A model generated the notes under the pieces. The model saw nothing but the letters and a program-made list of their open reading frames with translations, was not told the origin of the DNA and ran no database searches. The translations under genes and the position numbers were made by a program. From the NCBI RefSeq assembly GCF_900102625.1, contig NZ_FMZC01000004.1:124001-188000 (forward strand): 64,000 nt of DNA, given 5' to 3'. Shown in pieces: positions 17,120 through 24,965 of the stretch (position 1 is the first letter of the stretch; each line of letters opens with the position of its first letter). The stretch is from Paracidovorax valerianellae (GTDB lineage: Bacteria > Pseudomonadota > Gammaproteobacteria > Burkholderiales > Burkholderiaceae_C).

Positions 17120-17368
17120 ATGTCCCGCATCCGCCAAGCCACGCTCCGCAACCTGCCCACCCTGATGAAGACGGGCAGCTACTACCTCATCCACATCTGC
17201 GTGGCCGCCCTGGTGGCCTACGCCGTCACCGGCAACTTGATCGCTTCGATCACGCTCAGCCTGCTGGAGCCCACGGTGCAGGCCGTGGCGTTCTTCTTCC
17301 ACGAAAAGGCGTGGGAGCGTGCCGCTCGCCGCCGTGCGGCCGAGGGCGGCGCGCCTTTGGCCGCGTGA
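17120..17368 (+). CDS. DUF2061 family small membrane protein
   Basis: 82 residues with two predicted membrane helices (about 21-40 and 45-62); TLMKTGSYYLIHICVAALVAYAVTG and HEKAWERA are recognisable DUF2061 features. Function unknown; the family is made of small inner-membrane proteins. The ATG at 17120 follows an AGGAG site (17109-17113) at suitable distance, so this start is preferred over the longer upstream frame. Divergent from the SPFH gene. Confidence 0.75.
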   Translation: MSRIRQATLRNLPTLMKTGSYYLIHICVAALVAYAVTGNLIASITLSLLEPTVQAVAFFFHEKAWERAARRRAAEGGAPLAA

Positions 17369-17376
17369 GGACCGCC

Positions 17377-17484
17377 ATGCGAACCGATGCGTTGCAGCCG
17401 CGCCAGCCATCTGAGCCGGCCGGCGTGCCGTTTCAGAAATGGCTGATCGAGCGGCTGGCGGGCCTCGTCGGCGCGCCTGGATGA
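17377..17484 (+). CDS. Possible 35-residue hypothetical protein
   Basis: ATG at 17377, nine bases after the DUF2061 stop, with a GAGG site overlapping that stop. It encodes a Pro-rich start followed by an amphipathic helix PFQKWLIERLAGLVGAPG. The coupling to the DUF2061 gene and the tidy helix suggest it could be real, but it is too short to be sure and I know no family for it. Confidence 0.3.
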   Translation: MRTDALQPRQPSEPAGVPFQKWLIERLAGLVGAPG

Positions 17485-17503
17485 TTTGAGGGATTGACGG
17501 GGC

Positions 17504-17809
17504 TCAGGCCCGGGTGTCGAGCAGCGAACCCATCATGCGGTCTTCGGTACGCAGCACCTGCAGGTTGGCCTTGAATGCGTAGGTGGCCGACATCTGCTCG
17601 ACCGCATCGGCCTCGGGCGATGCGCCTTCCTGTGCCGCACGGCCAACGCGGGTGGTGGCGACGCCGCCCTGCCCGGCCACGGCCTCCTGGTCCACCGTCT
17701 GGCGCTTGAAACCAGGGGTGTTCATATTGGCCACGTTGTTCGCCGAAGCGTCCATGCGCACCTGGGCGGCGCGCAGACCGGAAGCGGCAATCGAGGAAAC
17801 AGAGGCCAT
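17504..17809 (-). CDS. Orphan mini flagellar rod/hook-family protein (FlgB/FlgC/FlgG-like ends only)
   Basis: 101 residues. The N-terminus SSIAASGLRAAQVRMDASANNVANMNTPGFKRQ is the conserved flagellar rod N-terminal motif, and the C-terminus ATYAFKANLQVLRTEDRMMGSLLDTRA matches the C-terminal coiled-coil motif of rod and hook proteins. Almost nothing lies between them, so the usual middle domain is absent. No other flagellar gene is in the window. It may be a rod-family accessory protein or a decayed FlgC relative. Start at 17809 is chosen because the family motif starts there. Confidence 0.7.
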   Translation of the reverse strand: MASVSSIAASGLRAAQVRMDASANNVANMNTPGFKRQTVDQEAVAGQGGVATTRVGRAAQEGASPEADAVEQMSATYAFKANLQVLRTEDRMMGSLLDTRA

Positions 17810-17880
17810 GGGAGTGCTCCGGTGGAGGACGGTGGGAAGTGGGCGGATTATCCGCCGCACCGGCAGCCATGACCAGCCCG

Positions 17881-18573
17881 TCAGTCGGCGTTCACGTAGT
17901 CGGGGTGGCGGGCGCAGATCTCATCCACCTGGCTGAGCGTGCCGGACAGGTGAGCGCGCAGGGCCTCCTGGGCGCCGGCCGCATCCCCGCGCGCGATGGC
18001 GTCGGCGATGCGGCGGTGGTCGGCCAGCACCGATTGCGCCTTGCCCACGCTGGGCAGGTGCAGGTGGCGCAGCCGGTCCACATGGCCCGAGTGGCTGCGC
18101 ACCAGCTCCCACAGGCGCGGCACCTCGGCCGCCTCGTACATCAGGCGGTGGAACGCCTGGTCCGCCTGCGAGAACGCATCGGGCTGCAGCGGCTCGGCCA
18201 CGGCCTGCATCACGCCGATCTGGGCCTCCAGGCGCTGGGCGATCGCCGCGCCGCCCTGCAACGCCAGGGTGCGCACCACTTCCAGCTCGATGGAGCGGCG
18301 CAGGTAATGCGCTTGCCGCGCGGCCGGCACGTCGATGCGGCTCACCACCGTGGCGTGCTGCGGAAAGATGTCCACCAGCCCTTCTTCGCCCAGCCGCATG
18401 AGCGCATCGCGCACGGGCGTCTGGCTGATGCCGAAGCGCTCGGCCAGTTCGGCGCGCGCCAGCACCGTGCCGGGCGTCAGGTCCAGCGAGACGATGGCGG
18501 CGCGCAGCTTTTCGAAGATCTGCGGTGCCGCGTGGCGCGACCGGTCGAGGCGGACTTTGTCTCTCACATTCAT
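17881..18573 (-). CDS. GntR-family regulator, FCD subfamily
   Basis: 230 residues. Winged helix at about 10-75 (IFEKLRAAIVSLDLTPGTVL, RAELAERFGISQTPVRDALMRL) and an all-helical FCD ligand domain (about 85-215) with the metal-binding pattern around DQAFHRLMY and DHRRIADAI, where acidic and His residues normally hold a metal for a sugar-acid ligand. Divergent from the IlvD/Edd dehydratase gene, with a perfect 18-bp palindrome between them, so it most likely represses that operon and itself. The start at 18573 (MNVRDK) is preferred to an upstream ATG. Confidence 0.87.
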   Translation of the reverse strand: MNVRDKVRLDRSRHAAPQIFEKLRAAIVSLDLTPGTVLARAELAERFGISQTPVRDALMRLGEEGLVDIFPQHATVVSRIDVPAARQAHYLRRSIELEVVRTLALQGGAAIAQRLEAQIGVMQAVAEPLQPDAFSQADQAFHRLMYEAAEVPRLWELVRSHSGHVDRLRHLHLPSVGKAQSVLADHRRIADAIARGDAAGAQEALRAHLSGTLSQVDEICARHPDYVNAD

Positions 18574-18606
18574 AAGCGGCGGATTGTGGCATCGCACTGT
18601 TTTGAC

Positions 18607-18624
18607 GCACTAATATATTAGTGC
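18607..18624. promoter_or_regulatory. 18-bp perfect palindrome, GntR operator candidate
   Basis: GCACTAATATATTAGTGC is self-complementary over all 18 bases and sits between the divergent GntR gene and the dehydratase gene, 30 bp before the latter's start. The AT-rich core could overlap the -10 region. Binding by the adjacent regulator is inferred. Confidence 0.65.
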
Positions 18625-18653
18625 TTTAATGCGCCAACCTTGTGATGGAGCCT

Positions 18654-20399
18654 ATGACGACGACACGCCGCACCCCCGAGTCCCTGCGCAGCGCCCGCTG
18701 GTTCGCCCCCGACGATCTGCGCTCTTTCGGGCACCGCTCCCGCATCATGCAAATGGGTTACGCGCCCGAAGACTGGGTGGGCAAGCCCATCATCGCCATC
18801 GTCAACACGTGGTCCGACATCAACCCCTGCCACGGCCATTTCAAGCAGCGGGTGGAAGACGTCAAGCGCGGCGTGCTGCAGGCGGGCGGCTTTCCCATCG
18901 AACTGCCGGCCATCTCGCTGGCCGAGGCGTTCGTCAAGCCCACCACCATGCTCTACCGCAACATGCTCGCGATGGAGACCGAAGAGCTGCTGCGCAGCCA
19001 CCCGGTCGATGGTGCGGTGCTGATGGGCGGCTGCGACAAGACCGGCCCCGGCCTGCTGATGGGCGCCATCAGCATGGGCCTGCCTTGCATCTTCGTGCCC
19101 GCCGGTCCCATGCTGCGCGGCAACTACAACGGCCAGGTGCTGGGCTCGGGCTCGGACGCGTGGAAGCTCTGGGACGAGCGCCGTGCCGGCCAGATCACGC
19201 AGACGCAGTGGCTGGGCGTGGAGGGCGGGATCGCCCGCAGCCATGGCACCTGCATGACCATGGGCACCGCCAGCACCATGACCGCGATCGCCGAGGCCAT
19301 CGGCATGACGCTGCCGGGCGCTTCGTCCATCCCCGCGCCCGACGCCAGCCACGTGCGCATGAGCGCCGAAAGCGGCCGCCGCATCGTCGAGATGGTGTGG
19401 GCCGACCAGACGCCCGCGCAGCTGCTGAGCCGTGAATCGTTCCTGAACGGCATCAACGTGGCCATGGCCGTGGGCTGCTCCACCAATGCCATCGTGCATT
19501 TGGTGGCCATGTCGCGCCGCGCGGGTGCGCACTGCGCCGTCACGCTGGAGGATTTCGACGCCGCCAGCCGCCACGTGCCCGTGATCGCCAATGTGCGGCC
19601 CAGCGGCGAAACGTACCTGATGGAAGACTTCTATTACGCCGGTGGCCTGCCGGGGCTGATGTCTCGCATGCCGCAACACCTGCATCTGGGCGCGCGCACC
19701 GTCACCGGCCGAACGCTGGGCGAGAACATCGCGGGCGCCGGCGTGTTCAACGACGATGTGATCCGCCCTTTGGACAATCCCATCTACGCCGAAGGCGCGC
19801 TCGCCGTGCTGCGGGGCAACCTTGCGCCGGACGGCGCCGTCATCAAGCCCAGCGCCTGCGCGCCGCACCTGCAGCAGCACACCGGCCCGGCACTCGTGTT
19901 CGACGACTACCCCAGCATGAAGGCCGCGGTGGAAGACCCCGACCTCGACGTGACGGCCGACCACATCCTGGTGCTGCGCAACGCCGGCCCGCAGGGCGGC
20001 CCCGGCATGCCCGAGTGGGGCATGCTGCCCATACCGACGAAGCTGGTTCAGCAGGGCGTGCGCGACATGCTGCGCCTGTCCGACGCGCGCATGAGCGGCA
20101 CCAGCTACGGCGCCTGCATCCTGCATGCCGCACCCGAGGCCTACATCGGCGGGCCGCTGGCGCTCGTGAAAACCGGTGACCTCATCACCGTGGACGTGCC
20201 CGCGCGCCGCATCCACATGGAAGTGAGCGACGAAGAACTCGCCCGCCGCCGCGCCGCCTGGACGCCGCCGCCTGCGCGCTTCCAACGCGGCTACGGCTGG
20301 ATGTTCAGCCGCCACATCCTGCAGGCCGACCAGGGCTGTGACTTCGACTTTCTTGAAACCGGCTTCGGCGCGCCCGTGCCCGAGCCCGACATCTTCTGA
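18654..20399 (+). CDS. IlvD/Edd-family dehydratase (sugar-acid or dihydroxy-acid dehydratase)
   Basis: 581 residues. Family features are IVNTWSDINPCHGHF (first Fe-S Cys), MGGCDKTGPGLLMG (second Cys), GTCMTMGTASTM (third Cys) and the C-terminal ARMSGTSYGACILHAAPEAYIGG. It removes water from a 2,3-dihydroxy acid using an iron-sulfur cluster. Context with an RraA-like aldolase, a Bug receptor and an FCD regulator points to aldonate dehydration (L-arabinonate dehydratase-like) rather than branched-chain amino acid synthesis. The ATG at 18654 is preceded by GGAG at only 3 nt; ATG 18645 is an alternative start. Confidence 0.87.
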   Translation: MTTTRRTPESLRSARWFAPDDLRSFGHRSRIMQMGYAPEDWVGKPIIAIVNTWSDINPCHGHFKQRVEDVKRGVLQAGGFPIELPAISLAEAFVKPTTMLYRNMLAMETEELLRSHPVDGAVLMGGCDKTGPGLLMGAISMGLPCIFVPAGPMLRGNYNGQVLGSGSDAWKLWDERRAGQITQTQWLGVEGGIARSHGTCMTMGTASTMTAIAEAIGMTLPGASSIPAPDASHVRMSAESGRRIVEMVWADQTPAQLLSRESFLNGINVAMAVGCSTNAIVHLVAMSRRAGAHCAVTLEDFDAASRHVPVIANVRPSGETYLMEDFYYAGGLPGLMSRMPQHLHLGARTVTGRTLGENIAGAGVFNDDVIRPLDNPIYAEGALAVLRGNLAPDGAVIKPSACAPHLQQHTGPALVFDDYPSMKAAVEDPDLDVTADHILVLRNAGPQGGPGMPEWGMLPIPTKLVQQGVRDMLRLSDARMSGTSYGACILHAAPEAYIGGPLALVKTGDLITVDVPARRIHMEVSDEELARRRAAWTPPPARFQRGYGWMFSRHILQADQGCDFDFLETGFGAPVPEPDIF

Positions 20400-20446
20400 G
20401 CCCCTTCTTCCCGCAAAAACCGACTCCTCTTTTGCACTGGACACCC

Positions 20447-21163
20447 ATGCCCCTGAACCCCGCCACCCGCGAGTTGCTCGCCCACGTCAGCACCGCCACG
20501 CTGTGCACCGCCCTGTTCAAGAAGGGGCTGCGCAACCAGTTCCTGCAGAACGTGCACCCGCTGCGCGGCGGCCGCGCCAACATGGTGGGCGAGGCGTTCA
20601 CGCTGCGCTACATCCCGGCGCGTGAAGACCTGAACACCATCGCCGTTTTTCAAAACCCCGACCATCCGCAGCGCAAGGCGGTGGAAGACTGCCCGCCCGG
20701 CGCCGTGCTCGTCATTGACAGCCGCAAGGACGCGCGCGCCGCATCCGCCGGCTCCATCCTCGCCTCGCGCCTCATGAAGCGCGGCGTGGCCGGCCTCGTC
20801 ACCGACGGCGGCTTTCGCGACACGCCCGAAATCGCCGCGCTGGAAATGCCCGCCTACCACCAGCGGCCCTCTGCCCCCACCAATCTCACGCTGCACCAGG
20901 CCATCGACATCAACGTGCCCATCGGCTGCGGCGACGTGGCCGTGTTCCCGGGCGACGTCCTGGTAGGTGACGGCGAAGGCGTCATCGTTATTCCCGCGCA
21001 CATGGCCGACGAGATCGCCGCCGAGGCCACCGAGATGACGGCCTTCGAAGACTTCGTGACCGAAAAGGTGCTGGAAGGCCGCTCGATCATCGGCCTGTAC
21101 CCACCCACCGACCCCGCCACCCACGGCGACTTCGCCGCCTGGCGCACCGCGAAAGGCCGCTGA
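20447..21163 (+). CDS. RraA-like protein (4-hydroxy-4-methyl-2-oxoglutarate aldolase family)
   Basis: 238 residues, with the RraA/HMG-aldolase fold: N-terminal TATLCTALFKKG, the active-site strand LVTDGGFRDTPEI (Arg-Asp pair binding substrate and metal), and VAVFPGDVLVGDGEGVIVIP. Such enzymes cleave or decarboxylate 2-keto acids; RraA itself binds RNase E, but the catabolic surroundings favour an aldolase role acting on the keto-acid made by the dehydratase immediately upstream (47 bp). Start at 20447 (MPLNPA) is chosen over an ATG five codons earlier. Confidence 0.82.
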   Translation: MPLNPATRELLAHVSTATLCTALFKKGLRNQFLQNVHPLRGGRANMVGEAFTLRYIPAREDLNTIAVFQNPDHPQRKAVEDCPPGAVLVIDSRKDARAASAGSILASRLMKRGVAGLVTDGGFRDTPEIAALEMPAYHQRPSAPTNLTLHQAIDINVPIGCGDVAVFPGDVLVGDGEGVIVIPAHMADEIAAEATEMTAFEDFVTEKVLEGRSIIGLYPPTDPATHGDFAAWRTAKGR

Positions 21164-21258
21164 CACCGCGCCCTCCTCTTCATCTCGGCGCCGCCTTCGC
21201 GCGGCCTTTCCTCTTTCTCGCATCGCAGCATTCACACAACGACACCGGAGACAAAACC

Positions 21259-22248
21259 ATGCGATTCCTTTCCCACACTGCCCTGCTCAGCCTCGCGGCC
21301 CTGGCGCTGCCGCTCATGGCCCCGGCCACGGCCAGCGCGCAAGAATGGCCTGCGGCCAAGCCCATCACCTACGTCGTGCCCTTCACGCCCGGCGGCTCCA
21401 CCGACATCATCGGCCGCGTGCTCGCCAACAAGCTGGGCGAGGCGCTCAAGCAATCGGTCGTGGTGGAGAACAAGCCCGGCCAGGCCGGCGGCATCGGCGC
21501 CTCGTACGTGGCCAAGGCCACGCCCGACGGCTACACGCTGTTCGGCGGCACCATCAGCACCCACGCCATCAACGCCAGCCTGTACAAGAACCTCTCGTAC
21601 AACCCCGTCAAGGACTTCGAGCCCGTCGCGCTGGTGGCCACGCTGCCCAACGTGCTCATCGTCAACCCCGCACTGGGCGTGAACTCGGTGAAAGAGCTGA
21701 TCGAACTGCTCAAGAAAGACCCGTCCAAGCGCATGTTCGCCTCGTCCGGCGCGGGCACTTCCACCCACTTGGCAGGCGAAATGTTCGGCGACCTGATCGG
21801 CGTGAAGCTCACCCATGTGCCCTACAAAGGCACACCGCCCGCGCTCACCGACGTGGCCGCTGGCCAGGTCTCGTTCATGTTCGACCAGATGACCGCCGCC
21901 CTGCCCCTGGCCAAGGCCGGCCGCGTCAAGCTCCTGGCCGTGACCACCGGCCAGCGCATCGCCCTCGCGCCCGAGCTGCCCACCATGATCGAGTCCGGCG
22001 TGGCCGGCTTCGAGATGTCGTCCTGGCAAGCCGTGTACACCCCCAAAGGAACGCCCAAAGCCGTGGTGCAGCGGCTGAACGCCGAGATCGTGAAGGCGCT
22101 CAAGCAGCCGGACGTGGTGGACAAGCTGCATACCCAGCTGGGCATGGACATCGTGGGTAGCACGCCAGAAGCGCTGGCGGCGCACATGGCGAAGGAGATT
22201 CCGCGGTGGGCGGAGCTGGTGAAGAAGTCGGGGGCTTCGGCGGACTGA
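21259..22248 (+). CDS. Bug-family tripartite tricarboxylate transporter substrate-binding protein
   Basis: 329 residues. Signal peptide (hydrophobic about 8-25, cleavage after ASA) then the Bug fold: KPITYVVPFTPGGSTDIIGR, the VVENKPGQAGGIGASYVAKATPDGYTL loop that binds the ligand carboxylate, and VPYKGTPPALTDVAAGQVSFMFDQ. Periplasmic receptor, probably capturing a carboxylic acid used by the two enzymes encoded upstream; no TctA/TctB membrane genes are next to it, as is usual for the expanded Bug family in this bacterial group. 95 bp after the RraA-like gene. Confidence 0.9.
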   Translation: MRFLSHTALLSLAALALPLMAPATASAQEWPAAKPITYVVPFTPGGSTDIIGRVLANKLGEALKQSVVVENKPGQAGGIGASYVAKATPDGYTLFGGTISTHAINASLYKNLSYNPVKDFEPVALVATLPNVLIVNPALGVNSVKELIELLKKDPSKRMFASSGAGTSTHLAGEMFGDLIGVKLTHVPYKGTPPALTDVAAGQVSFMFDQMTAALPLAKAGRVKLLAVTTGQRIALAPELPTMIESGVAGFEMSSWQAVYTPKGTPKAVVQRLNAEIVKALKQPDVVDKLHTQLGMDIVGSTPEALAAHMAKEIPRWAELVKKSGASAD

Positions 22249-22270
22249 GCGCAGGTTTTCGCTGTGAACT

Positions 22271-22301
22271 GAAGGAGGGCTCGCCAACGCGGGCCTTCTT
22301 C
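22271..22301. terminator. Imperfect hairpin between convergent genes, possible terminator
   Basis: GAAGGAGGGCTCGC and GCGGGCCTTCTTC can pair (13 bp, one bulge, two G-U pairs) around a CAAC loop, followed by GTTT. It lies between the Bug gene and the convergent LysR gene, the expected place for a shared terminator. The T-run is short. Confidence 0.35.
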
Positions 22302-22304
22302 GTT

Positions 22305-23336
22305 TCACGGCTGTGCGTGCGCCCCCACCAGACACCGCTGAAACGCCTGCGCCGCCCTCGGCGGCTCGGGTGACCTTCGCAGCAGGCTTACGAACTGGCA
22401 GTCATAACGCAGCGCCTCGGGCCGAACGGCTTGCAGGCGGCCTGTGCGCTCGAAGGCCTCGGCGTAGTGGTCGGGCAGAAATCCCAGGTAGCGGCCTGAC
22501 AGCACCAGCGTGGCGATCGATTCCTGGTCGAAGCCCGTGGCGGCGCGCGTGAGGCGGGCCTGGTGGCTCAGTTCCATGTTGGGCGAGTGGTAGCCCAGAC
22601 CGGCGAAAGGGTGTGCGCGCACGGCGTCCCAGTCGAGCGCTGAGTGGTCCGCTCCGAACAGCGGGTGGCCTGCGCCGCAGTACAGCAGCATGGTTTCGCC
22701 GAACAGGTCGGTGTACAGCAGGCTTTGCGAGGCGCGGTGGGCGGGGATGATGCCAACCTGGTAGGTGCCGTCGATCACGCCGCGCTCGATGGCGTTGATG
22801 GAGCCCACGTGCATTTGCAAGTGCACGTCCGGCGCCAGGGCGGTGAAGGCGGCAATCGCTTCGCCGATGCGGGCTGCGGGGTTGCTGGCGGTCTTGTCGA
22901 AGACGGCGATGGCCAGTTGGCCGCCCATGCGCGAATGGATGTCGTCCACGCTGTCGCGAAAGCCTTGCACGGCGGCCAGCAGGCGCAGGGTTTCGTCGTA
23001 CACGCGCTGGCCTTCCGGGGTGAGCGCGAAGCCCGCGCGGCCGCGCCGGCACAGGGTCATCCCCAGGCGGGTTTCCAGATCTTTCACGTGGCGGCTCACG
23101 GTGCTGGTACCGATGTTCAGCTCCAGTTCGGCAGCCGCCATGCCGCCGCAATCGACCACGCTCTTGAAGACCTGCAGCAGGCGCAGGTCCATGTCGCTCA
23201 ACTGGCCGAGCACGGCCCGTTCGCGCGATGCCTGGGCGGGGGGCGAGGCTGCGGGCGTGGCTTTGCTTTTAGGGGGAGACGTGGCTGGAGCAAGGGGGGG
23301 CGGGTTGCGGGGCACGGCGGCTTCCTTTACTTGCAT
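22305..23336 (-). CDS. LysR-family transcriptional regulator
   Basis: 343 residues. A Pro/Ala-rich N-terminal tail of about 45 residues precedes the winged helix (LLQVFKSVVDCGGMAAAELELN, TSTVSRHVKDLE, about 53-112); the substrate-binding domain follows with IAVFDKTASNPAARI and a C-terminal RYDCQFVSLLRR. Divergent from the omega-amino-acid aminotransferase gene with about 150 bp between starts, so it is the likely regulator of the aminotransferase and MmsA genes. The extended tail could mean that translation starts later. Confidence 0.85.
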   Translation of the reverse strand: MQVKEAAVPRNPPPLAPATSPPKSKATPAASPPAQASRERAVLGQLSDMDLRLLQVFKSVVDCGGMAAAELELNIGTSTVSRHVKDLETRLGMTLCRRGRAGFALTPEGQRVYDETLRLLAAVQGFRDSVDDIHSRMGGQLAIAVFDKTASNPAARIGEAIAAFTALAPDVHLQMHVGSINAIERGVIDGTYQVGIIPAHRASQSLLYTDLFGETMLLYCGAGHPLFGADHSALDWDAVRAHPFAGLGYHSPNMELSHQARLTRAATGFDQESIATLVLSGRYLGFLPDHYAEAFERTGRLQAVRPEALRYDCQFVSLLRRSPEPPRAAQAFQRCLVGAHAQP

Positions 23337-23483
23337 GAATCGTCAAGTAAACATTGATATCTGTCTATTTGAGAGATTATCGGCGGCCGGAACAATGGGG
23401 CCACCCGCTGGCTGGGGCGCGCCGCTTTTCGGCCCCGTCGGCACTTCTGCCTTCTGCTTTCCTTCTCCTTGATTGGATCGACC

Positions 23484-24845
23484 ATGAGCTTCACCGTCCT
23501 CGATTCCGCCCCCGAAGCCACCGCGCCGCGCATGGACGCCGCCTGGCTGGACGCGCACTGGATGCCCTTCACCGCCAACCGGCAGTTCAAGGCGCAGCCG
23601 CGCATGATCGTCTCGGGCCAGGGCGCCTACTACACCGATTCCGAAGGCCGCAAGATCTTCGACGGCCTCTCGGGTCTGTGGTGTGCGGGGCTGGGGCATG
23701 GCCGCAAGGACGTGGCCGAGGCGATCGGCAAGGCGGCCGCGACGCTCGATTACGCGCCGGCCTTCCAGTTCGGCCATCCTGCCTCGTTCGCGCTGGCCAA
23801 CAAGATCAAGGAACTGACGCCCGCGGGGCTGGATTACGTGTTCTTCACCGGCTCGGGTTCTGAGTCGGCCGACACGTCGCTGAAGATGGCGCGGGCCTAC
23901 TGGCGCGCCAAGGGCCAGGGCAGCAAGACGCGCCTGATCGGCCGCGAGAAGGGCTACCACGGCGTGAATTTCGGCGGCATTTCGGTCGGCGGCATGGTGG
24001 GCAACCGCAAGACCTTCGGCCAGGGCGTGGAGGCGGACCACCTGCCGCACACGCAGCCGGCGATGGGCTCGTTCGTGAAGGGCATGGCCGAAGAAGGCGG
24101 CCGGGCGCTGGCCGACCGGCTGCTGGAGGTGATCGCGCTGCACGACGCATCCAACATCGCGGCGGTGATCATGGAGCCGTTCTCGGGCTCGGCCGGCGTG
24201 GTGATTCCGCCGAAGGGCTACCTGGAGCGCATCCGCGAGATCTGCACGCAGAACAACATCCTGCTGATCTTCGACGAGGTCATCACCGGCTTCGGCCGCT
24301 GCGGCGCGTGGACGGGATCGGAGGCCTTCGGCGTGACGCCCGACATCCTGAACTTCGCCAAGCAGGTGACCAACGGCGCGCAGCCGCTGGGCGGCGTGGT
24401 AGCAGCCAAGGAGATCTACGACACGTTCATGGCGCAGGGCGGCCCCGAGTACATGCTGGAGTTCCCGCACGGCTACACCTATTCGGCCCACCCCGTAGCC
24501 TGCGCCGCCGGCCTGGCGGTGCTCGACATCTTGCAAAAGGAAGACATGCCCGGCCGCGCCAAGGCGCTGGCCCCGTATTTCGAGGAGGCCGTGCACAGCC
24601 TCAAGGGCGCGCAGCACGTACTGGACATCCGCAACTACGGCCTGGCGGCCGGCTTCACCATTGCGCCGCTGCCGGGCGAGCCTGCCCGCCGGCCCTACGA
24701 GATCGCCATGAACTGCTGGAAGAAAGGCTTTTACGTGCGCTACGGCGGCGACACGATCCAGCTGGCCCCGTCGTTCATCAGCGAGCGCGCCGAGATCGAC
24801 CGGCTGGTCAATGCCCTGGGCGACGCGCTGGCCGAGACGGCTTGA
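23484..24845 (+). CDS. Omega-amino acid (beta-alanine)--pyruvate aminotransferase, class III
   Basis: 453 residues. Class III PLP aminotransferase: GLWCAGLGHGRKDVAEAI near the N-terminus, FFTGSGSESADTSLKMARAY (phosphate cup), LIFDEVITGFGR (Asp contacting the PLP ring nitrogen), and Lys293 in NFAKQVTNGAQPLGGV forming the Schiff base. Converts beta-alanine plus pyruvate to malonate semialdehyde plus alanine. The product is the natural substrate for the MmsA protein encoded 120 bp downstream. Start at 23484 (MSFTVL) is chosen; an ATG five codons upstream lies in the leader. Confidence 0.88.
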   Translation: MSFTVLDSAPEATAPRMDAAWLDAHWMPFTANRQFKAQPRMIVSGQGAYYTDSEGRKIFDGLSGLWCAGLGHGRKDVAEAIGKAAATLDYAPAFQFGHPASFALANKIKELTPAGLDYVFFTGSGSESADTSLKMARAYWRAKGQGSKTRLIGREKGYHGVNFGGISVGGMVGNRKTFGQGVEADHLPHTQPAMGSFVKGMAEEGGRALADRLLEVIALHDASNIAAVIMEPFSGSAGVVIPPKGYLERIREICTQNNILLIFDEVITGFGRCGAWTGSEAFGVTPDILNFAKQVTNGAQPLGGVVAAKEIYDTFMAQGGPEYMLEFPHGYTYSAHPVACAAGLAVLDILQKEDMPGRAKALAPYFEEAVHSLKGAQHVLDIRNYGLAAGFTIAPLPGEPARRPYEIAMNCWKKGFYVRYGGDTIQLAPSFISERAEIDRLVNALGDALAETA

Positions 24846-24879
24846 CGGCTTGATGGCCACTTCGTCCACCTGATCGATT

Positions 24880-24934
24880 GCTATTTTTTTAATAGCCATG
24901 TGCCCTAGCGGAATATGCGCTGGAGGCACTTTTC
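24880..24934 (+). repeat. Dispersed hairpin repeat, copy B
   Basis: Hairpin GCTAT-TTTTTTA-ATAGC at 24880-24896, 19-nt spacer containing CCCTAG, TGCGCTGGAGGC from 24916, and a tail to about 24934. It lies between the aminotransferase and MmsA genes and ends about 31 bp before the MmsA start, so it is part of the mRNA leader. Confidence 0.9.
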
Positions 24935-24965
24935 ATTCATATCCCTCCATTCCGGTTCCATTCCC

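Noticed and set aside
21190-21216. Hairpin GCCGC-CTTCGC-GCGGC before a T/C-rich run between the RraA-like and Bug genes
   Set aside because: Only a 5-bp stem; too weak to call a terminator in this GC-rich sequence.
20291-21235. Minus-strand frame of 314 codons opposite the RraA-like gene
   Set aside because: Composition (His/Gly/Val/Gln-rich) typical of antisense shadows; the plus-strand product has clear family motifs.
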